DNA from: Pseudomonas sp. Leaf58
Lineage (GTDB): Bacteria > Pseudomonadota > Gammaproteobacteria > Pseudomonadales > Pseudomonadaceae
NCBI RefSeq assembly: GCF_003627215.1
Contig: NZ_CP032677.1
Span: 2,919,501 to 2,983,500 of the forward strand
Reading direction: 5' to 3'
DNA length: 64,000 nt
The notes under the pieces were generated by a model that searched no databases, was not told where the DNA came from, and saw nothing but the letters and a program-made list of their open reading frames with translations. The position numbers were made by a program, and so were the translations under genes. Below, in pieces: positions 35,534 through 44,826 of the stretch (position 1 is the stretch's first letter; each line of letters begins with the position of its first letter).

Positions 35534-37618
35534 TCAGCCTTGGCTAAGTGGAACGTGCTCTTTTGCTCTGGATTGAAGCAAAGCGCAAACATTCAATTGC
35601 CGATCAGGATGTTTGAGGGCCCACTGCCCCAAGGTTTCACCGACCTGAGTCAGCCCGACCTGATCTGCATAATAGAGAAGCCCACCCCGATAGCGCGGGA
35701 AGCCATATCCATGGATCCAGACAAGATCGATGTCATTAGGGCTGTCGACGATACCTTGCTCCAACATGTGAGCGGCTTCATTGATCATTACGAACAAGCA
35801 CCTCTGCAGGATCTCCTCGTCCGAGATTATCCGCGGCTCCAGTCCTCTCGCGTGACGGTGCTCAATAAGCATTCTCGCAACGAATGGGTCAGGAGCCCCC
35901 TTGCGCTGCCCCTCTTCATATCGGTAGTACCCCGCGCCGGACTTCTGGCCAAGACGGCCGGCTTCGTGGAGCTGCTCAATCAAATTGCATCGACGCTCAG
36001 CCTGGCCGAGGTGTTCCCCCCGGCCTTTCCTGTTGAACCACGCGATATCAACGCCAGCCAGATCACGCAGTTCAAAGGGACCGATCGGGAAGCCGAAGCC
36101 ACGTAGCACTCGGTCGACATCCTCTGGTGATGCCCCTTCCTCCAGCAAGAATGTCGCTTCGCGCTCGCGGACGGCCAACAACCGATTCCCTACAAAGCCG
36201 TAGCAGTTCCCTACCGCAACCGCAGTCTTACCCAAGCGCCCACCCAATTGGAGCACCGTCGCCAGCACATCGGGTTGCAGGTGAGCGGTTTTCACAACCT
36301 CGAGCAGCTTCATGACGTGAGCGGGGCTGAAAAAATGCATACCGATGACGTCTCCTGGGCGATCGGTAACACCGGCAATCGCATCGACATCGAGGTAAGA
36401 GGTATTGGTTGCCAGGATCGCCCCGGGCTTGGCAAAACGATCCAGCGTTCGGAAGACGTCTTGCTTGACGGCCAAGTCTTCAAACACTGCCTCGATGATC
36501 AAATCTGTATCCGCGATCGCCTCAAGACTTCCTTCGTATCGAATATGGCCAGCATGCTCAGCCGCCTTTTCTGCAGAGAGGCGGCCTTTCTCCAACGCGC
36601 TGGCATAGTAGCGCTCGACAGTCGCTCGTCCGCGATCAAGCGCCGCAGGCTGAGTATCGATCAGCAGTGTCTCGATACCCGCGTTAGCCAAACACAACGC
36701 GATACCACTACCCATCGTGCCCGCTCCGATCACCGCGACCGAATCAACGGCACGAACTTGGGCTTGTCTAGCTAATGTGCGGCGGCGAGAGGCAAGATCA
36801 CGCTCGGCAAAGAAGACATGCCGTAAGGCGCGTGCCTGAGCACTTTCACGCCGGGAAATAAACAGCTCTCGCTCCAACGCCATGCCCGCGTTAAAGGGAA
36901 CCTGCCAAGCTGCCTGCAGTGCTTGGAGCGCGAGAGGTGGAGCCTCCTGCCCCACAAGCTTATGAAGAATCGCTTGAGCCCTACGCTGGAAAACCGCTAG
37001 ATCAAATGCTGCCACGGTCCGATTGCATGAGCGCGGTATCGGCTGCCCAACAATCTCTTTGGCGAACTCCAGAGCAGACTCGAATACCGATGAGCGACTC
37101 AAGCGATCCAGTAAACCAATCTCCAACGCTTGCTCAACACCTAGCTGCTCCCCGCCCAATACCATATCGAGCGCCGGGAGCATCCCGCACAAGCGCGGCA
37201 GGCGTTGCGTTCCGCCAGCGCCGGGGATCAAGCCCAAACCCACTTCGGGTAGCCCGAACTGAGTGCCTGGACCTGCGATGCGGTAATGGCAGGCAAGCGC
37301 AAGCTCAAGGCCACCACCTAGGACCGAACCATGCATCGCAGCGATAACAGGCTTCGGCGAGTTTTCGATTGCCGCCAATACATCAGGCAGGTGCGGAGCC
37401 TGCAAAGGCAGATCGAACTCTTTTATATCGGCACCGGCGATGAAGGTACGCCCCTCACACACGATCACTACTGCCCGAATATCGGCGTCACCCGCCGCCT
37501 GCTCGAGTCTCGCAAGTACCTGTTCACGGACCTCACGCGAGAGGGCATTTACTGGCGGATTGTTGATGATGATCAGACCGACATCACCTTCGCGTTGAAG
37601 CGCTACGAGGGAGTGCAT
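35534..37618 (-). CDS. Bifunctional enoyl-CoA hydratase / 3-hydroxyacyl-CoA dehydrogenase (FadB/FadJ-like)
   Basis: A 694-aa multifunctional beta-oxidation enzyme. Residues 1-190 form a crotonase domain with the oxyanion motif HGSVLGGGLELALACH and the two catalytic glutamates (one there, one in LPEVGLGLIPGAGG). From ~290 comes the NAD-binding dehydrogenase domain (VIGAGTMGSGIA, MHFFSPAHVMKLLEVV, NCYGFVGNR), then its helical C-terminal domains. It hydrates an enoyl-CoA and oxidises the hydroxyacyl-CoA to feed the thiolase. It is the last gene of the ABC-porin unit. Start is ATG at 37618 with GAGAGAA upstream. Confidence 0.92.
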   Translation of the reverse strand: MHSLVALQREGDVGLIIINNPPVNALSREVREQVLARLEQAAGDADIRAVVIVCEGRTFIAGADIKEFDLPLQAPHLPDVLAAIENSPKPVIAAMHGSVLGGGLELALACHYRIAGPGTQFGLPEVGLGLIPGAGGTQRLPRLCGMLPALDMVLGGEQLGVEQALEIGLLDRLSRSSVFESALEFAKEIVGQPIPRSCNRTVAAFDLAVFQRRAQAILHKLVGQEAPPLALQALQAAWQVPFNAGMALERELFISRRESAQARALRHVFFAERDLASRRRTLARQAQVRAVDSVAVIGAGTMGSGIALCLANAGIETLLIDTQPAALDRGRATVERYYASALEKGRLSAEKAAEHAGHIRYEGSLEAIADTDLIIEAVFEDLAVKQDVFRTLDRFAKPGAILATNTSYLDVDAIAGVTDRPGDVIGMHFFSPAHVMKLLEVVKTAHLQPDVLATVLQLGGRLGKTAVAVGNCYGFVGNRLLAVREREATFLLEEGASPEDVDRVLRGFGFPIGPFELRDLAGVDIAWFNRKGRGEHLGQAERRCNLIEQLHEAGRLGQKSGAGYYRYEEGQRKGAPDPFVARMLIEHRHARGLEPRIISDEEILQRCLFVMINEAAHMLEQGIVDSPNDIDLVWIHGYGFPRYRGGLLYYADQVGLTQVGETLGQWALKHPDRQLNVCALLQSRAKEHVPLSQG

Positions 37619-37644
37619 CGTTTCTCTCCTGGTGAGGATATTGA

Positions 37645-38898
37645 TTACAGAAGCGACAACGGGTAGCTGACAATCACCCGCACATCATCGGCATCCCGAG
37701 CGAAGTCCGCGCGGTAGGTGGCACTGCGCAGACGCATGCTCAGCCCCTTCAGGGACCCGCTCTGCAACACGTACTGCAACTCGACATCGAGCTCGCGCTC
37801 GCCGTCCGAGCCCGAATCCACTCCGCGCACATCAGCTTGGTTGCCTTTCAGATATCGAGTCATGAAGGTCAACCCTGGGACACCCACGCTCGCAAGATCG
37901 AAGTCGTAGCGAGCCTGCCAGGAGCGCTCGTCCTTCTCGGCGAAGTCGCCCACCTGCACGAAGTTGACCAGGTAGGGGTCAGTGCCATCCACGTAGGGGA
38001 ATGCCGAGTCCCCGGACATTTTTTGGTAGCCGAGACCAAAAGCGTGGCCACCCAGTTTGTAAGTACCCATGACACTAAGTGCGCGGTTGTCGATAGGTCC
38101 GCCGCGGGCTTGCCCCTGATCGTCGCTATCGAACACGCGGACATCACTCGTGAATGAGCCCCAGGTGCCCTTTCTACGATCAGTCAGACCGTAGAATCGC
38201 TGGGTATAGACGTCTTCGAGAACCGCGTACTGAGCCAACAAATCCGTACTATCAGCAACGTGGTACGTCACTCCCATCAGGTTGAAATCACCGCCATCAA
38301 GAGGGCCGCTAAACCGACGGTTCTTGTTGTTCAGTGCCAGCCCTGTGGAACCGGATTGATCGCGATATACAGTTCCCTGGATCTTCGCCCCGGTAAACTC
38401 CAAGGCTTTCCATTCGTTGACCTGAATCTGGGCACCGTCGAATGTCTGGGGCAACAAACGTCCGTTGTTAGAGACCAGGGTCGGCCATTTTGGTATCAAC
38501 GTGCCGACACGGAGCTCGCTCTCGGACACCTTGACCTTGAGTGTCCCACCGGCTTTGGAGTAATTGTCCGGCACATCACCATCATCTTGCACGGGCAACA
38601 ACCCAGTACCCGAACGACCCGGCCCTGAGTCCAGCTTGACCCCGAGCATGCCGATTGCATCGAAGCCAAAACCTATAACACCCGGCGTGTAGCCCGACTC
38701 GTAGCGCAGAATGAAACCCTGGGCCCATTCCTGTCGCTTGGATTGCGCACTGCCTTCGCGAAAGTCTCGGCTCATGTAGAAGTTGCGCAGCTCCAGAGAA
38801 GCTTTGCTGTCTTCAAAGAACCCTTGCGCACCAGCAAGCGGCAGATACACGGCAAAGCCAACCCCTGCCGCGCAGAGCGGCATATTTTTTTTCATCAT
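37645..38898 (-). CDS. OprD-family outer-membrane porin
   Basis: A 417-aa OprD-type specific porin with a signal peptide (cleavage near LAGAQG, ~residue 25). Characteristic are FFEDSKASLELRNFYMSRDF at the mature N-terminus, the RQEWAQGFILRYESGYTPG strand, and the final WQARYDFD...RYLKGN pattern typical of OprD/BenF/OpdK proteins. It forms a substrate-selective channel, most often for aromatic or dicarboxylic acids. Placement between a binding protein and a beta-oxidation gene suggests it admits the same compound. The terminal residue is leucine rather than phenylalanine. Confidence 0.92.
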   Translation of the reverse strand: MMKKNMPLCAAGVGFAVYLPLAGAQGFFEDSKASLELRNFYMSRDFREGSAQSKRQEWAQGFILRYESGYTPGVIGFGFDAIGMLGVKLDSGPGRSGTGLLPVQDDGDVPDNYSKAGGTLKVKVSESELRVGTLIPKWPTLVSNNGRLLPQTFDGAQIQVNEWKALEFTGAKIQGTVYRDQSGSTGLALNNKNRRFSGPLDGGDFNLMGVTYHVADSTDLLAQYAVLEDVYTQRFYGLTDRRKGTWGSFTSDVRVFDSDDQGQARGGPIDNRALSVMGTYKLGGHAFGLGYQKMSGDSAFPYVDGTDPYLVNFVQVGDFAEKDERSWQARYDFDLASVGVPGLTFMTRYLKGNQADVRGVDSGSDGERELDVELQYVLQSGSLKGLSMRLRSATYRADFARDADDVRVIVSYPLSLL

Positions 38899-38978
38899 TA
38901 CTGCTTACCAAGAAGTTGATCGCGCGCGGCGGCAGTCCGTAGCCACCGCGCTGATCAGGCAGGAGTTTGCAAGGCGCT

Positions 38979-39977
38979 TCAGCGCACCTGGGTCAGGTAG
39001 TCTTCGGCTTTACCCGGGATTTTCTCGTTCTGGATCTCACCCAGGAACTTGATCGCACGATTGACTTCCTCATCGGTGAGGTAGGGTGTCTGGGGGAACG
39101 ACTTGCGATTGTTCTCCCACGCGGCTGCATAAACCTTGTCGTTCACGCCCTCGAAGCGGCTGCGAACGGACTTCATGGCTTCCTGAGGCTGCTCGTTGAT
39201 GAGTTTCGTGGCATCGCTCAAGGCAGCCAGGAAGGCTTTGACTGTGTCCTGGTTTTCAGTCGCCCACTGACGACGAGCACTGAGTGCAATCGATGGGTAG
39301 CCATCGAGTTCCGGTACCATTCCTTCGGACATGTCGAGCAACGTGTAGCCCTTATGGTCGATCACCGCGCTATCGGACGCCGGCGACGAAAGCGCAAAGC
39401 CGTCGATCTTGTTCTGGGCAAATGCTGCCAGCATCGCCGCACCGTTGTTGAGGTACAGAAGCGTGAAGTCTTTTTCTGCATTCAACTTCGCTTCTTTACC
39501 GAGGAAGCGCACGAGGAAGTCTGCACTGCCGCCGGCGCCGCTGACTGCCAAGCGTAGCCCCTTGAACGCAGCCAAACGTTGCTCAACCGTCGAGTCTGCT
39601 GTGAGGCCCAGGCGATCAGCGAGGTCTTGATGGATAACTATGTTGCTTGCGTATTGGCCGACCAAACGACCAAGCAGGGTGATGTCCGCGCCCTTCACCT
39701 TCGCGTTGATCGCATTCTGGATAGCACACGAGCAGAACTCGACCGAGCGACTGGCAAGCCCTGAGGCCGCCGCGCCGCCACCTTTGAATTTCACCAGTTC
39801 GACATCTAGTCCATGCTTTTTGAACTTGCCGCCGTCCAAGGCTACGAACAAGGGCATGTGAACAAACCCCTCCGTACCCAGAGCAACTTTAACGGTTTCG
39901 GCAGCCTGCGCGTAAAAGCTGGTTGCACTCATGGCAACGCTCAACCCCAGCGCAGAGAACAGACGCTTGATAGACAT
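38979..39977 (-). CDS. SsuA/NMT1-type ABC substrate-binding protein
   Basis: A 332-aa periplasmic binding protein with a signal peptide ending FYAQA-AE (~residue 24). The SsuA/TauA/NMT1 fold is shown by EGFVHMPLFVALDGGKFKK, the glycine-rich KFKGGGAAASGLAS and SVEFCSCAIQNA. Relatives bind sulphonates, nitrate, thiamine precursors or aromatic acids. The ATG at 39977 has AGAGGT 7 nt upstream and gives the signal peptide its normal start, so I prefer it to 40013. It is encoded with its permease and ATPase. Confidence 0.9.
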   Translation of the reverse strand: MSIKRLFSALGLSVAMSATSFYAQAAETVKVALGTEGFVHMPLFVALDGGKFKKHGLDVELVKFKGGGAAASGLASRSVEFCSCAIQNAINAKVKGADITLLGRLVGQYASNIVIHQDLADRLGLTADSTVEQRLAAFKGLRLAVSGAGGSADFLVRFLGKEAKLNAEKDFTLLYLNNGAAMLAAFAQNKIDGFALSSPASDSAVIDHKGYTLLDMSEGMVPELDGYPSIALSARRQWATENQDTVKAFLAALSDATKLINEQPQEAMKSVRSRFEGVNDKVYAAAWENNRKSFPQTPYLTDEEVNRAIKFLGEIQNEKIPGKAEDYLTQVR

Positions 39978-40013
39978 GGCAAAGACCTCTTTTTGTTGTT
40001 GTGTTGGTTGCAA

Positions 40014-40781
40014 TCAGACGGACAGTTCACGTTCTTCCTGATCTTTTTTCCAAGGCATCAATGACGCTTCCAGTTTGCGCACAGCGGCTTGGAGGATCAG
40101 CGCAAGCGAGATGATTGCAATGAGCGCGGCGAACACGCCTGCCGTATCCAGCTGCCCGGCAGCGTCCTGCAGCAGATAGCCCAAGCCTCGGTTGGCGGCC
40201 ATGATCTCGCCAACGATGGCGCCGATCAGCGCGTACGGGACCGACATCTTGAGGCCGGTAAATACCCACTGAATTGCCGAAGGCAGGACGACTTTGGTAA
40301 TCAGGTGATGCTCTTTGGCACCCATCAACCGCAAAATTTCCAACTGCTCGCGCTCCACAGCACGAACACCGCTGTAGGTGTTGAGGAACACCAGGAAGAA
40401 GACGATGGTGGCGGTAAGTATGATTTTCATCTCTATGCCGATTCCGAACCACATGATGAAAAGTGGAGCCAAAGCGACTTTCGGCAGGCTGTAAATCGAG
40501 ACAAGAATCGGGTCGAGCAATTTAGCCAGAAGCTCATTGCGACCGAGGATCAGGCCAACCGATATACCTGCGCAAGCGCCGAAGAAGAAGCCCACGAGGG
40601 TTTCAACCACAGTGATCCAACCATGCGAGAACAGACGGCCACTGGCGACCAGGTCAATGAAGCGGCTTCCGATTTCCAATGGCGAACTCACGAAAAACGG
40701 GTCGATCAATGGGCCTGAAGCGAATTGCCAGGACAGAAAGAGCACAGCAAAAATGGCGACACGGCCGAGGAAGATTTTCAT
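40014..40781 (-). CDS. SsuC-type ABC transporter permease
   Basis: A 255-aa inner-membrane permease of the binding-protein-dependent transport family with about six helices. The EAA-like loop is RAVEREQLEILRLMGAKEHH with the conserved glycine, followed by LPSAIQWVFTGLKMSVPYAL. It forms the channel of the importer with the ATPase encoded just upstream (26 bp gap) and the binding protein downstream (36 bp). Confidence 0.92.
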   Translation of the reverse strand: MKIFLGRVAIFAVLFLSWQFASGPLIDPFFVSSPLEIGSRFIDLVASGRLFSHGWITVVETLVGFFFGACAGISVGLILGRNELLAKLLDPILVSIYSLPKVALAPLFIMWFGIGIEMKIILTATIVFFLVFLNTYSGVRAVEREQLEILRLMGAKEHHLITKVVLPSAIQWVFTGLKMSVPYALIGAIVGEIMAANRGLGYLLQDAAGQLDTAGVFAALIAIISLALILQAAVRKLEASLMPWKKDQEERELSV

Positions 40782-40807
40782 GTTCGTAATTCTCCGGAAG
40801 AAGGACC

Positions 40808-41635
40808 TTAGGCGTCATGAGAGGGAGTAATGAACTCCCAAAGATCGCCGCACAACTCGTGGTAACGCGGGTCCTTGCGTAGCTGGAGAATGTTGCGGTC
40901 ATCACCTAGAGGGATACTCACGTCGCGAACGATAGTGCCCGGACGTCCAGAAAAGATCAGGCAGCGATCGCCCAATGCCACGGCCTCATCCAGGTCGTGC
41001 GTGACGAACAGCACCGTTTTGTTGAGCTGACGGCTGAGCTTGAACAGCTCGGTCTGCATACGCATACGCAGCTGTGCATCGAGTGCAGCGAATGGCTCGT
41101 CCATCAGCAAGGTTTCTGGGTCGTAAGCCAGCAATCGAGCCAGCGCAGCGCGCTTGCGCATGCCCCCGGAAAGCTGGCTGGGATACGCCTTTTCATGCCC
41201 CTCAAGACCCACAAGGGACAGTAGTTCGCGAATCCGCTCCTGTCGCTTGGCTTTCGGGACCCCTTGGATTTCCAGCGGAATGGCGATATTGCCAGTCACA
41301 TCACGCCATGGCAGCAAATGGTCGCTTTGGGTCATGTAACCGGTACGGCCGTTGATACCTTGAACAGCCTGGCCCCGGTAAAGCACTTCACCTGTTGTAG
41401 GCGCGAACAGCCCGGCGACCATGTTCAAAAGAGTGGACTTGCCGCAACCCGAAGGACCGATGATGGTCACCACCTGGCCTTGTTGGATGTCGACATTGAT
41501 GCTGTGGGAGGCTTGCTTGGCAACCCCCTTCACGGTGAATGACTTCGAAACCTCTCTGAACGAAATAACCGTCGGTGAGACGGCTTTTGCGCCGATAGGC
41601 TCAGGTGAAGTGGCACTTTTCAACACGGCGGTCAT
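40808..41635 (-). CDS. SsuB/TauB-type ABC transporter ATPase
   Basis: A 275-aa nucleotide-binding subunit. Walker A is GPSGCGKST (~residue 59), the Q-loop MTQSDHLLPW, the signature SGGMRKRAALARLLAYDP, Walker B LLMDEPFAALD and the switch histidine in VTHDLDEA. The residue set is complete. The first ~25 residues are a linker-like extension. It begins the ABC-porin-FadB unit; about 190 bp upstream lies a palindromic operator also found upstream of two other units. Confidence 0.94.
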   Translation of the reverse strand: MTAVLKSATSPEPIGAKAVSPTVISFREVSKSFTVKGVAKQASHSINVDIQQGQVVTIIGPSGCGKSTLLNMVAGLFAPTTGEVLYRGQAVQGINGRTGYMTQSDHLLPWRDVTGNIAIPLEIQGVPKAKRQERIRELLSLVGLEGHEKAYPSQLSGGMRKRAALARLLAYDPETLLMDEPFAALDAQLRMRMQTELFKLSRQLNKTVLFVTHDLDEAVALGDRCLIFSGRPGTIVRDVSIPLGDDRNILQLRKDPRYHELCGDLWEFITPSHDA

Positions 41636-41824
41636 GGCGATACTCCCGGCACGAAGGTGGCGTTCAGCTCAAAAATCTTGACTGTCGCAACTGAAGTGGT
41701 CGAAAGAGCGCTGCGCCGAGAAGCGGCGGAATAGAGAGTGTTCATAGCGACCTACTTATTTTTATGAGTCAGAAATGAAGCGTTCTTTGATTATGCAAGC
41801 GTGAGATATGAGGTCAAAGAGGCT

Positions 41825-41841
41825 GTTCCACTGAATGGAAC
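41825..41841. promoter_or_regulatory. Candidate IclR operator upstream of the ABC-porin-FadB unit
   Basis: GTTCCACTGAATGGAAC is a perfect palindrome with 6-bp arms and 5-bp spacer; with flanking bases the stem grows to 10 bp (41821-41845), so it might also act as a terminator after the ligase gene. It matches the sites at 33395 and 44841. Confidence 0.6.
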
Positions 41842-41852
41842 AGCCGATTTTT

Positions 41853-43934
41853 TCACGCGATGATCGTCAAGCCATCCAGAGCGATGACCCCGCTACCCGC
41901 AGGACGAACAAGGAGCGGGTTGATTTCCGCCTCGACCAATCGGTCGCCGAGCTGCATGGCCATTTGCGAAAACGCCACGATGCATTTGGCTGCGGCGTCG
42001 ACGTCTGCCTTTGGCATGCCGCGGAAGCCATCCAATAGCGGGTAGGTTTTCAGTTCACTCAGCATTTCCCGGGCTTGCTCTTCACTCACAGGCAGAAGAC
42101 GCAAGGTCGTATCCTGGAAAAGCTCCGCAGTGACGCCTCCCATTCCGAGCAGCAGTGCTGGGCCGAGCTGAGGGTCCCGGTGGAAGCCGAGGATCAGCTC
42201 CTGCCCGCCAGTGACCATCTCCTGGACCAGGAACGACTCCGGGGTGAAGCCGACATGCCCGCCGACCTCATCCCGCATGCGCTCCAAACGATCCCCGATG
42301 GTGTCCGAAGTAAGATGCAACGCTACTCCACCCACTTCACTCTTGTGCGGGATCAGTTCCGAGAGCACTTTCAAGGCTACATGACCGCCGAGTTCGCTCG
42401 CGGCCTGCGCTGCTTCTTGCCCGTTCTTCACTACCCGTTCGCGAGTGACCGGGATGCCAAAGCCCGCGTACAAGCGCTTGCTACGCTCCTCATCAAGCGG
42501 ACCACTTGGCAGTTCTTCCACCCTAACTGCTGCCGCTGACGGGGCTACATCGGCCGCACTCGCCGACCTCACCTGACCGCTCATGACCAAAGCCTTTAGC
42601 GCGCTAGCGCAGCTCTCCGGAGCATTGAACGCAACACCACCCGAGCCGTTGATACGCTGAGCTGCTGCGGGGGCGTGGGGACTGATGTAGGCCAGGACTG
42701 GCTTATCCGAACTCGCTAGGCTGTCGCGAATAGCGTCCGCCATCAAATGAGGTTGAGCGACACCCGATGAGCCAACTACGCTGACCACCGCATCGTAGTC
42801 ATCGCTGTCGAGCAGAATGCCGATGGCGCTGCGCATCAACTCTGGCTGCAAGCCTGCGAGGGTCAAATCGATGGGATTGCGGTCGAGCACCGCTTGGTCA
42901 CCGATGTCCAAGTTACGCAGCTTCTCGGCAGTTTCCGGCCCAGGCGCAGGTGTTTCGAAACCGCTCATGCCCAGGTTGTCGGCGATCAGGGTGCCAGCTC
43001 CGCCGGTCGAGGTCAGGATCGCTACACGATAGCCATTCATCGATCTCCCGCTTGCCAACGCGAAGGGGATATCGAGCAAATCCGCGAAAGTTTCCGCGCG
43101 GATCACACCGAGCTGCTTGAAGTAAGCGGAGTACAAGTCGTCAGAGCCAGCCAGCGCGCCCGTGTGCGAATTGGCGGCATGAGCACCTGCTTCGGACCGC
43201 CCTACCTTGTAAACCACAACTGGCTTACCAGCACTGCTGGCCTTGCGAGCTGCTCGACTGAATTTTTCGCTGTCGCGCAGTCCTTCGATGTACAGCGCGA
43301 TGACCGATGTGGCAGGGTCATCAGCGAGATAGTCGACGAAGTCTGCGACGTCGAGATCGACCTCGTTGCTGGTGGAAATGAGCTTTGAGAAGCCAATTCC
43401 GGCAGCGACACCGCGAGAAAGAAGAGCGCCCAGGATACCGCCGCTCTGAGAAACCACAGCGACACGGCCGGGGAGCAGTGCGTCCATGTCCAATGCACCA
43501 CTTGCAGAGAGGGTCACGTGCTCCGTGAGGTTGACCAGCCCGATGGTATTAGGACCAAGGATTCTCATCGAGCCGCGTGCTGCCTTGAGCTCTTCTTGCC
43601 GTAGAGCCCCGGTTGTGCCGGTCTCACCATAACCACCCGCCAGTACGATTGCTGCTGGGCAGCCGCGTGCAGCCAGATCGGCAACAGCCTGGTTGGCCCG
43701 CTCTGGACCAAGCAATATGATCGCCACATCCGGCACCTCCGGCAGCGCCTCCACCGAGGGATAGCAGCGCAATCCGTCGATTTCCTCATACCGCGGGTTC
43801 ACCGGGTATAGCCGGCCCTGGAAGCCATGTTTGCGAAGGAATGCGATGGGGCGGCCGGAGGTTTTCCGGGCGTCACCCGATGCGCCGATAACGGCGACGC
43901 TGGCAGGGCTGAGAAGACGTGCAATCTGGTCCAT
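41853..43934 (-). CDS. NDP-forming acyl-CoA ligase (acetyl-CoA synthetase family)
   Basis: A 693-aa fusion of the alpha and beta parts of ADP-forming acyl-CoA synthetases. The N-terminus is a CoA-binding Rossmann domain (VAVIGASGDARKTSGRP), followed by succinyl-CoA-ligase-like domains with VVSQSGGILGALLS and the phospho-histidine loop ANSHTGALAGSDD (~residue 257). The C-terminal ~220 residues are an ATP-grasp domain (LKVLSELIPHKSEVGGVALH, EINPLLV). It likely activates the imported acid to its CoA thioester. It starts 3 bp after the enoyl-CoA hydratase stop. The substrate is not readable. Confidence 0.88.
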   Translation of the reverse strand: MDQIARLLSPASVAVIGASGDARKTSGRPIAFLRKHGFQGRLYPVNPRYEEIDGLRCYPSVEALPEVPDVAIILLGPERANQAVADLAARGCPAAIVLAGGYGETGTTGALRQEELKAARGSMRILGPNTIGLVNLTEHVTLSASGALDMDALLPGRVAVVSQSGGILGALLSRGVAAGIGFSKLISTSNEVDLDVADFVDYLADDPATSVIALYIEGLRDSEKFSRAARKASSAGKPVVVYKVGRSEAGAHAANSHTGALAGSDDLYSAYFKQLGVIRAETFADLLDIPFALASGRSMNGYRVAILTSTGGAGTLIADNLGMSGFETPAPGPETAEKLRNLDIGDQAVLDRNPIDLTLAGLQPELMRSAIGILLDSDDYDAVVSVVGSSGVAQPHLMADAIRDSLASSDKPVLAYISPHAPAAAQRINGSGGVAFNAPESCASALKALVMSGQVRSASAADVAPSAAAVRVEELPSGPLDEERSKRLYAGFGIPVTRERVVKNGQEAAQAASELGGHVALKVLSELIPHKSEVGGVALHLTSDTIGDRLERMRDEVGGHVGFTPESFLVQEMVTGGQELILGFHRDPQLGPALLLGMGGVTAELFQDTTLRLLPVSEEQAREMLSELKTYPLLDGFRGMPKADVDAAAKCIVAFSQMAMQLGDRLVEAEINPLLVRPAGSGVIALDGLTIIA

Positions 43935-43937
43935 GAT

Positions 43938-44744
43938 TCAGCTCCGCTCTGCCTTGCGAGCAAGGAAGGCGGCAACCGACTCCTGATGCTCGCTGGAGGT
44001 GTAGCAGATTCCCTGGGCTTGGCTGCCCATGGAGAAGATCTGGCTCTGGGTCAGCTCGAAGGTGTTATTGAGGATCGACTTGCTCAGCGCCAAAGCGGTA
44101 GCCGAGCCAGCAGAGATCTGCTGAGCCCAATCCCGAGCTGCAGGGAGAAGGTTCTCATGCGGTGCCACGCGATCGATCATCCCGATCTGCTGTGCTTCGG
44201 ATGGCGAAACGTTGCGACCGCTGAAGATAAGCTCTTTTGCTTTGCTCAGCCCAACACGGCGTGGAAGGAAGTACAAACCACCGCCATCAGGAATCAGGCC
44301 CCGCGCGATGTAACTCATAGCGAAAGAGGCTTGCTCGGATGCGATGATGAAATCACAGCTCAGCGCCATATCGCAGCCCAGCCCGGTTGCCGCGCCGTTG
44401 ACTGCAGCAATGGTGGGTTTAGGCAGGTTATGGAGCAGCGACACTGCATGGTGGACGCGCTGCTGCCGCTTCCAGCCGTTGAAGGCTACCGAACCGGCCG
44501 GTGCACTCATCCGGGCTTGCATGCCCTTGATGTCGCCGCCGGCGCAGAAACCTTTGCCAGTGCCGGTCAGGATCAGCGCTTTGATGCTGCTGTCCGCCGC
44601 GACATGCTCAAGGTGCTCGATGAGCAGCGATCGCATTTCATCGCTGATGGCATTACGTGCCTCTGGACGGTTGAGCGTCAGGGTTGCGATACCGTCAGTG
44701 ACGGTAAGGTCGATCGGAGTCGACAATTCCGGGGAAGTCGTCAT
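43938..44744 (-). CDS. Enoyl-CoA hydratase/isomerase family protein
   Basis: A 268-aa crotonase. The oxyanion-hole segments CAGGDIKGM and GAATGLGCDMALSCDF are present. The usual first catalytic glutamate position is C-D-M rather than L-E-L, and the second reads ARGLIPDGGG, with aspartate after proline, so it may be an isomerase, hydrolase or ring-cleaving relative rather than a plain hydratase. It starts the operon with the acyl-CoA ligase and is divergent from the IclR gene. ATG at 44744 has AGAGG 7 nt upstream. Confidence 0.88.
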   Translation of the reverse strand: MTTSPELSTPIDLTVTDGIATLTLNRPEARNAISDEMRSLLIEHLEHVAADSSIKALILTGTGKGFCAGGDIKGMQARMSAPAGSVAFNGWKRQQRVHHAVSLLHNLPKPTIAAVNGAATGLGCDMALSCDFIIASEQASFAMSYIARGLIPDGGGLYFLPRRVGLSKAKELIFSGRNVSPSEAQQIGMIDRVAPHENLLPAARDWAQQISAGSATALALSKSILNNTFELTQSQIFSMGSQAQGICYTSSEHQESVAAFLARKAERS

Positions 44745-44826
44745 GCGGTGCCTCTCTTATTATTCGGTTGATTGACCGCCCAGCAATGAGCCAAGCTTGA
44801 TTCCAATCTGAGGGAGAGTGATTTTC

